Origin: CAZFLD01 sp964519835 | GTDB lineage: Bacteria > Spirochaetota > Spirochaetia > DSM-27196 > CAZFLD01 | DNA: 64,000 nt | Assembly: GCA_964519835.1 (NCBI GenBank) | Contig: CAZFLD010000013.1 | Coordinates: forward strand, 1 to 64,000 | Reading direction: 5' to 3' | In this document: piece by piece, positions 49,891 to 57,739 of the stretch | How the letters are laid out: each line of letters opens with the position of its first letter | How positions within the stretch are numbered: the first letter of the stretch is position 1 | Position numbers and translations under genes: made by a program | The notes under the pieces: model-generated | Databases searched by the model: none | Told to the model about the DNA's origin: nothing | Seen by the model: the letters and a program-made list of their open reading frames with translations, nothing else

Positions 49891-50327
49891 AAGGCTACGT
49901 CGAGCTCGAGGTGCGCGACTACGAGTGTGACCTGCAAGGGGTGGTGAACAACGCGGTCTACCTGAACTACTTCGAGCACGCGCGCCACCGTTTTCTTGTG
50001 GACATGGGACTTCGCTTCTCGGAACTCCATAACGCCGGTTACGATCCCATTGCGACTAAGCTGGAGATATCCTATCATCGCGCGCTTCGACCGGGCGATC
50101 GATTTGCAATCGAAACCGATCTCGAGGCATCCGGCCGTATGCGGCTTGTGTTTGTGCAACGTCTTCGCCGTTTTGTGGCGAAGGGCCGGCAAGACCGGGA
50201 AGAACCGGAAGAGGCCGAGCCTGCCGCCACGGCGCGGGTTACGGCCGCGCTGCTATACAACGGCCGTCCGGTGCCCGTGGATCGCCTGTCCGAGTTGCGT
50301 AGTGATATCGATCTGCCTCGTAGCTAG
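49887..50327 (+). CDS. Acyl-CoA thioesterase, 4HBT hot-dog family
   Basis: 146-residue hot-dog fold protein. The N-terminal active-site segment RDYECDLQGVVNNAVYLNYFEHARHRFL has the family's Asp (Asp14 or 15) and the glycine-rich NNAVY helix; LEISYHRALRPGD follows. GTG 49887 overlaps the SDR stop as GTGA. The middle has an acidic insertion (RQDREEPEEAEP) before the last strand. It probably hydrolyses an acyl-CoA thioester in the cytosol, but the acyl group is unknown. After it, three GCTTGGG copies lie in the short gap at 50334-50366 (14 and 13 bp apart), of unclear meaning. Confidence 0.88.
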   Translation: MKGYVELEVRDYECDLQGVVNNAVYLNYFEHARHRFLVDMGLRFSELHNAGYDPIATKLEISYHRALRPGDRFAIETDLEASGRMRLVFVQRLRRFVAKGRQDREEPEEAEPAATARVTAALLYNGRPVPVDRLSELRSDIDLPRS

Positions 50328-50408
50328 GCTATCGCTTGGGGGTGTGGCTTGGGGCTAGCGCTTGGGCTTGCGTCCGGGCACGCCGAGCCCGTCTTCTCGC
50401 CGGAGGGA

Positions 50409-51832
50409 CTAAATGCCTTCGATTCCGCCGGAGCGGATCTTCTCGGCCCGCCGCCGGACGCCCTGTAGCTCGTTGCCGTCCTTCCTATCCAGGTTCTTGA
50501 ACTGGAAGCCCATCCGCCGATTCGAGGCGAGCCGTACCTTGTTGCGCTGCAAAAAATCCCAGTACAGGGTCGTGATGGGACACGCATCATCACCGAGTGA
50601 TTGCCGTGGGTCAAAACGGCAATTGCGACAGTAGTTGCTCATGCGATTGATGTAGGCGCCGCTTGCGCAGTAGGGCTTGCTCGCCATAAGCCCCCCGTCG
50701 GCGTACTGGCTCATGCCGAGCACGTTGGGCAGGCTCACCCAGTCGTAGGCATCGGCATACATCTCCATGTGCCAGTGATGCATTGCCGTCGGTCGTACTC
50801 CGAGGAGCAAGCACCAGAGGCCGAGAACCATCAGACGCTGAATGTGATGGGTGTATGCGTTTTGAAGCAGATTGTGCATGGCATCCGCAACACACGCCAT
50901 CTCGCTTTCGCCGGTCCAAAGCGCCTCGGGGACGGCCACATCCGCCCCAAGACGGTTCTCCGCCGCGTAATCCGGCATATAGTGGTAGTAGATACCGGCA
51001 ACGTACTCCCGCCACCCGAGGACCTGCCGAACAAAGCCCTCGACCGCTGCAAGCGGCACTGCGTCGTGGCCCGGACCGTCGGTGTAGGCGGCAAGAGCGG
51101 CAAGCGCCGTTCCACAAAGTCCGCAAGCGCCGCCTCCGCCCCATCGGCATCAACGGGGTCGGTGAACGCCTCGAGGGAGCCGGGGTTTTTGTCAAAGCGC
51201 TCACGCACCCATGTGATCACTTCCTGCGTCGTCGCATCCGCCGGCTGTGGTTCCGGCTCCGGAACCTCGCCGGGTCCGTCCTTGCCAAAAGCGCCTCGGT
51301 TCTCTTTGTCAAAGCTCCAAGCTCCACCAACGGGCGATCTATCTTTGTTCAGGAGAATGTGGAACTCGTTCCGGACCCGCCGGTAGAAATACTCAAGACG
51401 CAGGTCTTTTCGGCCGGCGGCATAGTCGGCGAAGAAGGCCTCGTCAGTAAAGAAGCGAGAATCGCGTTTGACTACCAGCTCAACTCCCAAGTCATTGCAG
51501 ATCTGATCGAGAGTGTTGCGGGTGTCTTGGCTTCCTGGTCGAATCGCGACAATACGCTTCGGCCGTACTTCTTTTATCGTCTTACAAAACGCCGCGTTCC
51601 AATCGTCAGCCTCCTCCAACGTTTTATACACAAGATCGACACCACTCTCCGTCAGCCGATCACGACAATGCCTCATGGCACTCATCTGAGTGACGACCCG
51701 TCGCTTGTTGGTGTAGTGGGTCGGACCTATACTTGCTTCCGCCATAAAGGCCGGTTCCGCTCCCGCGGTTGCCTTCACGAGGTCGGCGTCCAGCTGGTCA
51801 TAAAAAACAACCGTGAGTGAATCGGTGGGCAT
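50409..51832 (-). pseudogene. phrB: Broken Fe-S (6-4) photolyase (PhrB-like)
   Basis: Two pieces of one gene in different frames. The first, from ATG 51832, reads as a deoxyribodipyrimidine photolyase-related protein to about residue 243 (ADFVERRLPLL) and then goes out of frame; the second resumes as AAYTDGPGHDAVPLAAVEG, RQVLGWREYVAGIYYHY, QRLMVLGLWCLL, and the cluster Cys residues SYINRMSNYCRNC-like, then DDACPITTLYWDF, to the stop at 50409. Compared with Agrobacterium PhrB, about 38 residues (the QDAM...HSLLS...CGLLD part of the FAD-binding domain) are missing at the joint near 51085-51110, so the gene has an internal deletion that also shifts the frame. A single sequencing error cannot explain this. 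It is non-functional as it stands. Confidence 0.85.
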
Positions 51833-51908
51833 AATCCATGGTACCGCGGAAGGGAGCTACCCCGACAGTCCTCGACTCCGCAGCCGGTCCTGATTACCTT
51901 CAAGCGCG

Positions 51909-53075
51909 ATGTCTTCCCTGCGATTTTCTTGGATCAATCGAATCGAAGAGGTGGACCAAAAGGCCTGGGACGAGTTTGCCCGACCGGCCGAAACGGCGCT
52001 CTTGGAGTGGGCCTGGCTTCGAAGTTTTGAGTCTTCCGGAAGCATGACGGAAAAGACCGGGTGGCTGCCGTGCCATTTATTGGCGTACCGTGGCTCTACC
52101 CTGGTGGGCATTGCGCCCATGTACGTCAAATCGCATAGCGTCGGCGAGTTTGTGTTCGACTATGCGTGGGCCGAGGTGGCGCAGCACATCGGCACGGAGT
52201 ACTACCCAAAACTCGTCGGCATGAGTCCCGCCACGCCTGCGGTCGGGTATCGGTTTTTGGTGGATCCGGCGGACCCGGATTTGGAGGATGCCATGCTGAC
52301 CGAGGTTCATCGGTTTGCGGACAAACACGGCATGGCCTCGGTCGCCTTTAACTTTATCGACGAGGCGTGGACCGAGCGTCTGCGGATGCTTGGATACAGC
52401 GCCTGGAAACACCAAAGCTACCTCTGGTCCAACGACGGGTTCGAGGACTTCGACGACTACCTGGCGGCCTTTAACAAAAACCAGCGCCGAAACATCAAGC
52501 GCGAACGCAAGAGCGTTGCCGACCAGGGGCTCGAGATAGCGACGTTTGTGGGGTCTGAGACCGATGTGGATATGTTTCGCCTGATGTATCGGTACTACAA
52601 AGAGACCAACGACCAGTTTGGCATGTGGGCCGCCCGGTACTTGAACCGTCGTTTTTTTGAAGACCTGTATCCAGATTTTGCCGACCGGGTTCTGTTTGCC
52701 GCCGCCTACGATAGAACCCATAAGCCGGCGAGCGAGGCGCCTGTTGCCCTCTCGTTTCTGTTGGCCAAGGGCGGCCATCTGATTGGACGGTACTGGGGTA
52801 GCCGCGATTTCTACGATTGCCTCCACTTCGAGCTTTGTTATTACGCTCCTATCACATGGGGAATCGAGAACGGTTACAAGAGTTTTGATCCCGGGATGGG
52901 ATCGTCCCACAAACTACGGCGCGGCTTCCGAGCGGTGTCCAACTACAGCCTTCACCGTTTCGCCGACAAGCGAATGCAGGCGATTATGGAAGGCAACATC
53001 GAAAGAATCAACGAGATGGAACAGAGCCGAATCGAGACCATGAATGAGCTCGTACCATTCGCCAAAAAAGCGTAG
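51909..53075 (+). CDS. FemAB-like GNAT acyltransferase (DUF482)
   Basis: 388-residue cytosolic protein of the peptidogalycan/FemAB-like GNAT group. N-terminal half: RIEEVDQKAWDEFARPAETALLEWAWLRSFE and GWLPCHLLAYRG; C-terminal half: LAAFNKNQRRNIKRERKSV, ALSFLLAKGGHLIGRYWGS and FDPGMGSSHKLRRGFRAV are typical of the family, ending in a helical tail (IMEGNIERINEMEQSR). The start ATG 51909 lacks a strong ribosome site but gives the expected N-terminus. A lipoprotein gene follows after 34 bp. It may transfer an acyl or amino-acyl group to an amine; the substrate is unknown. Confidence 0.85.
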   Translation: MSSLRFSWINRIEEVDQKAWDEFARPAETALLEWAWLRSFESSGSMTEKTGWLPCHLLAYRGSTLVGIAPMYVKSHSVGEFVFDYAWAEVAQHIGTEYYPKLVGMSPATPAVGYRFLVDPADPDLEDAMLTEVHRFADKHGMASVAFNFIDEAWTERLRMLGYSAWKHQSYLWSNDGFEDFDDYLAAFNKNQRRNIKRERKSVADQGLEIATFVGSETDVDMFRLMYRYYKETNDQFGMWAARYLNRRFFEDLYPDFADRVLFAAAYDRTHKPASEAPVALSFLLAKGGHLIGRYWGSRDFYDCLHFELCYYAPITWGIENGYKSFDPGMGSSHKLRRGFRAVSNYSLHRFADKRMQAIMEGNIERINEMEQSRIETMNELVPFAKKA

Positions 53076-53109
53076 TGGTATGCAATACAGTTTTTTGAGG
53101 AGAGGCATA

Positions 53110-53592
53110 ATGAAGGCCGCCCTACTTTTGTCCGTGATTTTTCTCGCTGCGTGTGCCACCGCGCCACAGAATGAGCTTGAACGGCTCGGCGGGTTCGAGC
53201 CCGCACCGGATCTTTCGCCCCTCGACGTTGTGCAGATCCAGATTGATGCTTTTGCCGCCAACGATGGTGACGACCGGGGCATCGACATCGCGTTTCGATT
53301 TGCCTCGCCGGCCAACCGCAGCGTCACGGGGCCGGCCGATCGGTTTGGTGAAATGATGCGCGGACCCGGCTATGCGGCAATGCTCAATCCCGTCCGGGTG
53401 ACCTACGGCAATGTCCGGATAGCCGGTAACACCGCCCAAGTGCCGGTGCGCATCACAACCGTGGACGGTCGGGACATCATCTACCTGTTTGTTCTCGAGA
53501 GACAGACCGACGAGCCGTATGTAGAATGCTGGATGACCGACGGTGTCCAGGTTCTCGGGACAATCCAGGAACCTGCGCCCCAAACGATCTGA
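53110..53592 (+). CDS. DUF4864-like lipoprotein
   Basis: 160 residues. The signal peptide ends LSVIFLAAC with a standard lipobox (Cys16), so it is a lipoprotein. Residues about 38-150 have the DUF4864 pattern: VVQIQIDAFAANDG, FRFASPANRS, FGEMMRGPGYAAML and FVLERQTDEPYVECWMTDG. The fold resembles NTF2-like proteins. ATG 53110 has GAGGAGAGG upstream. It is followed by two terminator-like hairpins with T-runs. The role of the family is unknown. Confidence 0.8.
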   Translation: MKAALLLSVIFLAACATAPQNELERLGGFEPAPDLSPLDVVQIQIDAFAANDGDDRGIDIAFRFASPANRSVTGPADRFGEMMRGPGYAAMLNPVRVTYGNVRIAGNTAQVPVRITTVDGRDIIYLFVLERQTDEPYVECWMTDGVQVLGTIQEPAPQTI

Positions 53593-53615
53593 CGGGTAGA
53601 TCGTCGCCCGTTTTT
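53592..53615 (+). terminator. Terminator of the DUF4864 lipoprotein gene
   Basis: ACGGG (53592-53596) pairs with CCCGT (53607-53611) around a ten-base loop, followed by TTTTT. It begins in the stop codon. The stem is short, so it may be weak. Confidence 0.5.
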
Positions 53616-53665
53616 CTCGCAGGGGTTTACTTCAACTACTCTTTTGGTGTTTTGCGCACAGTACC

Positions 53666-53684
53666 CGGCCATGAGGCCGTTTTT
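53666..53684 (+). terminator. Second short terminator-like hairpin
   Basis: CGGCC (53666-53670), loop ATGA, GGCCG (53675-53679) and TTTTT. It lies about 75 bp past the lipoprotein stop and before the LuxR-type regulator; a backup terminator. Confidence 0.6.
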
Positions 53685-53752
53685 CGCGAGACATTCCGAT
53701 GTGAAATGCGTTAGGCTGTGTTAGCAAATGACCAATAGCCAAGGAGGCAACC

Positions 53753-56527
53753 GTGAGCATTACTAGTCGTTTTGTTGGTCGTGAATCTGAACTATCCCGC
53801 GCCTGCAGTATCCAGGACCTTACCGAGGCCGGACGGGCCGGATTTGTATTTGTCGCCGGTGAATTGGGAATCGGCAAAACGAGTTTCGCCGGCGTAGTGG
53901 CAAACCAGCTTGCCGGCGATAACGGGCGTATCCTATTCCAGCCGCTTAAGAGCGCCCCTGTCCCGGATTCTGAGAGCATTTCCCCCGCGTGGCCGGAGGT
54001 CGTGGGCGGGGACTCGCCCGATTCGGCGAGCTCGTTTATCGCGGCGCTCGCCGCCAATCGGCACCAAAGCGACGTGCCGATTGTTGTCGTCCTCGACGAT
54101 TTACGCCATGCGGGACCCGGTGTGCGCAAATTCTTGACCGCGGCCTCCGAGGCCGGCGGTCTCGCCCGTGTTTTTATCGTCGGCACATACCACGATCATC
54201 TGTTGACCTCGAGGGATCCGCTGCGGCTGACACTCTCCGCGGTTTCGTCCAATGCCGAAGTCGTACATCTTCGCCTCCGCGGCTTGTCGCCGGACGAGTG
54301 CGCCGCCATGTTTGCCGTCCAAACACGAAGATCGCTCGGACTCACCGCGCGGCACCGCCTTGCCGAGCTTACCGAGGGTAACCCCGTTATTATCAACGAG
54401 CTCTGCATCCAATACGGTCTCTCTGAAGAGGATTCGCCCGTGGCGTTCTTCGACGCCCATGCGGCTGAAGCCATCATGATGATTTTTGCCGAGCCATACC
54501 TCGCCATGCCCGAGCCGGAACAGGCGGTTCTGGTGCGGGCGGCGCTTGTGGGTCGTCGGTTTGGGCTCTCGGAACTCCGTGCCGTTGCGCCCGACGACGA
54601 GATTGCCACCGTCGTACAAGCGGTTGAGCGGGCGCAGGAGATCGGGCTCCTCGTGGAGTCGGCAGAACCGCTGCACGGCGCTGCCGGTTACGCATTTACC
54701 CACGCGCTCCTTCCCGACGCCATACTTGGCCAGCTGACCGCCGCCCGACGCGCCCTCTTGGCCGAAGAGGTTGCCATGCGCCTCGAGGAGTACTACGGAG
54801 AGGACGCGTCCGCCCAGGCGGACCGTCTGGCGGTTTTGTACGCATCTGCGTCGAACGGACGAAAGGCCACCTCCTACGGCCTGGCGGCCGCGGAACAAAG
54901 TATCCGCGGAGGAGACTACTCGCAGGGACTGTATTTTCTCGAGATTGCCAGCGCGGCGCTTTCCGCCGGCGCGGTAAACGAGCGCGCGGAGTACCTTCTG
55001 CTCCGTGGGCAAGCCCTGCTCGCCATGGGCGACATAGAAGAGGCAATGCGCTTCCTCCGCGAGGCCATTGGCCTGTTTGCAGAGCTGGGGCAGACCGAGC
55101 GAGTGTTGGAAACGGCAACCCACGCAAAGCAGATCCAGCCGGGCCGCACCGGCATGGCCGCGTTGGTAAACGTCGCCGAAGGCTACATCTCGGGTTCCGA
55201 TCCTCGTCTTGAATTGCAGAAGGTGCACAGTCTGATCTTCGAGTCCGGATCGTTCGAGGCAGCCGAAAAACTTCTCGTAGATTTGGAGTCCCAGACCGGC
55301 GCACAACCCTACTACGCAATACGGCTGAAGATTCTAAAGGCATACTTGGCGTCGCTGCGACGAGACTACACGGCGGTGGACGCGCTCTTGCCGACGCGGC
55401 CCAACGAGGTGCCCGCCACTATGCCGATCGCCAGCCTCGCATTGGAGACTATGAGCCGCAGTCTGGCAAACCGTGGTGTGGTGAACCAAGTCCGGGCAAC
55501 GCTCCGCATGGCGGTGGAAGCCGCCGAGGAATCCCGGGACCGTACGCGAATTCAGTGGACGGCTCACCGTATGGCGCGATTCCTCGTGGAGCGCGCGGAG
55601 TTCGACGCCGCGCAGGCTGTTATCGCCAAGGCGCTCGATCCCGCAAATACCGCCGGCTATCTCCTGCGGGATGCGGCCGCGATTGCGTTTTTGCAGGACG
55701 ACCGAGCCGGCGGGGATGTCTACCTCAACGAGCTTATGGAAATCACGGTGCCGGATTCTCCGGCCGACATTCACGACGCCACGGCCCTGGTCCACGCCAT
55801 CCTTGACCGAAACCGGATCCTGGAGAGCGAGGATGACCTCGAGACAGCGGGCCGATTGGCCGGCGCGGTGCTGGCGGAGGCGGGTGATCTGCCGTACTAC
55901 ACCTTCCGCGGCCACGCGGCGGTCATTCGCCGCGGCTGGTTGATGCGCGACGCCGACGGTGTGGCCGAGGCGGTGGAGGTCATAACGCGCCTCGGTGAGT
56001 ATCGCCTCTGCCGCGACCACCACTTCCACTACCTTTTGGCGCTTGGGTGGTGGCTGCTCCACGATGTCGACTCCTCGGAGGGGCACTTCGCGCGCGCCGC
56101 CGAGATCGCTCGTCGTACCAAGGACTACCTGTCCCTGGGCTGGATTCTGTTGGATTGGTCGATGTATCGCATCGAGCGGGGAGCGTCCCTTCGGTCCGAA
56201 GAAGTAAAGCCGCTCCTTGCCGAGGCACTTGCCGTTGCCCGCGATCTAAAGGTTGGTCCGCTGGAGCGGCAGGTCGTCCGATTTGTGCCGGTGCATGCCT
56301 CGCGGGCGTTTACCACACCAACGGGCGAGATGTTGACGCCGCGGGAGATCGAGATTCTTCAGGTCCTTGCCAAGGGAAAGAGCAACCAGGCTATTGCCGA
56401 GCACTTTGATATCAGCAAAAACACCGTGGCGAATCACATGCAGCGCATTCTCGACAAGACGGGCAGCAAGAACAGGACGGAAGCGGTCATTTTCGCCTGG
56501 GAAAACGGCATCGCGCGGCGCAGTTAA
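53753..56527 (+). CDS. LuxR-family ATPase regulator (LAL/MalT-like)
   Basis: 924-residue transcription regulator. The N-terminal AAA-type ATPase has Walker A GELGIGKTSF (residues 36-45) and Walker B VVVLDDL (111-117); the GLSPDECAAMF segment with LTEGNPVIINEL marks the end of this part. Residues about 340-830 are helical repeats of tetratricopeptide type. The C-terminal LuxR helix-turn-helix (about 860-924) reads LTPREIEILQVLAKGKSNQAIAEHF, then KNTVANHMQRILDKTG. GTG 53753 has AAGGAGG 6 bp upstream. Such STAND-type regulators are usually switched by an effector and ATP. No obvious target operon is adjacent; it converges with the DHH gene after 53 bp. Confidence 0.92.
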   Translation: MSITSRFVGRESELSRACSIQDLTEAGRAGFVFVAGELGIGKTSFAGVVANQLAGDNGRILFQPLKSAPVPDSESISPAWPEVVGGDSPDSASSFIAALAANRHQSDVPIVVVLDDLRHAGPGVRKFLTAASEAGGLARVFIVGTYHDHLLTSRDPLRLTLSAVSSNAEVVHLRLRGLSPDECAAMFAVQTRRSLGLTARHRLAELTEGNPVIINELCIQYGLSEEDSPVAFFDAHAAEAIMMIFAEPYLAMPEPEQAVLVRAALVGRRFGLSELRAVAPDDEIATVVQAVERAQEIGLLVESAEPLHGAAGYAFTHALLPDAILGQLTAARRALLAEEVAMRLEEYYGEDASAQADRLAVLYASASNGRKATSYGLAAAEQSIRGGDYSQGLYFLEIASAALSAGAVNERAEYLLLRGQALLAMGDIEEAMRFLREAIGLFAELGQTERVLETATHAKQIQPGRTGMAALVNVAEGYISGSDPRLELQKVHSLIFESGSFEAAEKLLVDLESQTGAQPYYAIRLKILKAYLASLRRDYTAVDALLPTRPNEVPATMPIASLALETMSRSLANRGVVNQVRATLRMAVEAAEESRDRTRIQWTAHRMARFLVERAEFDAAQAVIAKALDPANTAGYLLRDAAAIAFLQDDRAGGDVYLNELMEITVPDSPADIHDATALVHAILDRNRILESEDDLETAGRLAGAVLAEAGDLPYYTFRGHAAVIRRGWLMRDADGVAEAVEVITRLGEYRLCRDHHFHYLLALGWWLLHDVDSSEGHFARAAEIARRTKDYLSLGWILLDWSMYRIERGASLRSEEVKPLLAEALAVARDLKVGPLERQVVRFVPVHASRAFTTPTGEMLTPREIEILQVLAKGKSNQAIAEHFDISKNTVANHMQRILDKTGSKNRTEAVIFAWENGIARRS

Positions 56528-56579
56528 GAGCGCGTCGTGCGGCGCCGCAGGGCCCAATTGTCCGCTGCTTGCGACCCCT

Positions 56580-57581
56580 TTAGGGGCCGGCGTCGACCGG
56601 TGCGGCCGATTTCGCCGCGTCCACGTAGGCTATCGCGCGGTGGCGGGCAAAGGTGTCGACCCGTCGCGAGTTCGGAAACCGAGTGGTGTCCAGGAAGCCG
56701 CCGGCCATCGAGTCGTGACCACCGCCGATGCCGTACCCCTCCACGATTGCCCGCACCAACTCCGCGGCGCTCACCTTTGGGTTGACGCTTCGGGTCGAAA
56801 ACTTGATGCCTGCGGGCCGTTTGGAATAGGCGACCACGACGTTTACGTCGGCGATGGTGGTCACGATGTCGCTTGCCGCACCCAAAAGGGAGTCGTTGGG
56901 GCTTTCGAGGCTCAAAAAGCCGATGTCGTCGTAGACCTCCACCGTCTCAAAGGCTTGCGCGTACAGCTTGAGATCGTCCGTGGAAATCTGATTTGCTTTT
57001 AGCTCGTTGATAAAGCTGATGTCGACAAGACGGTAGAGCCGGTAGAACATGTCGATGTCGAGCGTCGACATGCCGCGGGTTAGGCCGTCGGTGTCCATCA
57101 TAATACCGTACAACAGAGCCGTTGCGACCGCGTCCGGAATCGTCACTCCCGCCTCGGTGTAGTAGTCGGCGATGATCGAAGAGCACGCTCCCACCTCCGG
57201 CCGGACATCTTCAAAACGGTAGCCCTTGGGCCCGTTGTAGCGGTGGTGGTCGATACAGGCGACCTCGTCTGTGGCGAGGTCGGTAACGTTTGAGTTATCC
57301 TTTTGGACGTCCACCAGCACCGCCCAGTCTTCGGCGCCGAGGCTCGCCACGTCCCGGGCGTGCTTCATCTCGATGCCAAAAATATCGAGCATCTTCCGAG
57401 AGTTGGCCTTCTCGATTTTATCCTCGTAGACGACCGGCGCGTCGATGTTGTAGTGGGCGAGTAATCGATGCAGGCCAAACGACGCGGCAATGGCATCCGG
57501 GTCCGGAACGTTATGGGGTTGGATAAACACCTCGTCCGGTGCTTCGCGAAGAATCTCCACCAGCGTTTTGATCTTTGACAT
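56580..57581 (-). CDS. DHH-family phosphoesterase
   Basis: 333-residue metal-dependent phosphoesterase. Metal-binding motifs: HNVPDPDAIAAS (motif I), VDVQKDNSN (II), CIDHHRYNGP (III, the DHH) and MMDTDGLTRG (IV). The C-terminal DHHA1 part has GGGHDSMAGGF. This is the NrnA/RecJ-like family that degrades short RNAs or cyclic dinucleotide products, or has a related role. ATG 57581 is preferred with a GGGGGA site upstream; an ATG at 57614 is the alternative. The DHH protein converges with the LuxR-type regulator gene and is divergent from the DUF4139 gene. Confidence 0.9.
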   Translation of the reverse strand: MSKIKTLVEILREAPDEVFIQPHNVPDPDAIAASFGLHRLLAHYNIDAPVVYEDKIEKANSRKMLDIFGIEMKHARDVASLGAEDWAVLVDVQKDNSNVTDLATDEVACIDHHRYNGPKGYRFEDVRPEVGACSSIIADYYTEAGVTIPDAVATALLYGIMMDTDGLTRGMSTLDIDMFYRLYRLVDISFINELKANQISTDDLKLYAQAFETVEVYDDIGFLSLESPNDSLLGAASDIVTTIADVNVVVAYSKRPAGIKFSTRSVNPKVSAAELVRAIVEGYGIGGGHDSMAGGFLDTTRFPNSRRVDTFARHRAIAYVDAAKSAAPVDAGP

Positions 57582-57628
57582 GTCTTTTCCCCCGTTTGTC
57601 ATCGACGTTGACATAGGCAGCGAAACCC

Positions 57629-57646
57629 GCCGAATGGTACCATCGG
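57629..57646. repeat. Palindrome in the divergent DHH/DUF4139 region
   Basis: ATGGTACCAT is a perfect 10-bp palindrome, extended by CCG and CGG outside it with one unpaired base. It lies 48 bp upstream of the DHH gene and about 95 bp upstream of the DUF4139 gene and is followed by TTTTGTTT. It may be an operator. Confidence 0.35.
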
Positions 57647-57739
57647 TTTTGTTTCCTTAACACCCTCTTTACCTGCCCATAAAAAGCTGAGTTGCATGCT
57701 ATTATCTCACCGGAACCATACCGGCTAAGGAGGCCACCA

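Noticed and set aside
50334..50366. Three GCTTGGG copies, looked at as a possible repeat array
   Set aside because: Copies are short, spacing differs and there is no spacer/repeat structure; not a CRISPR.
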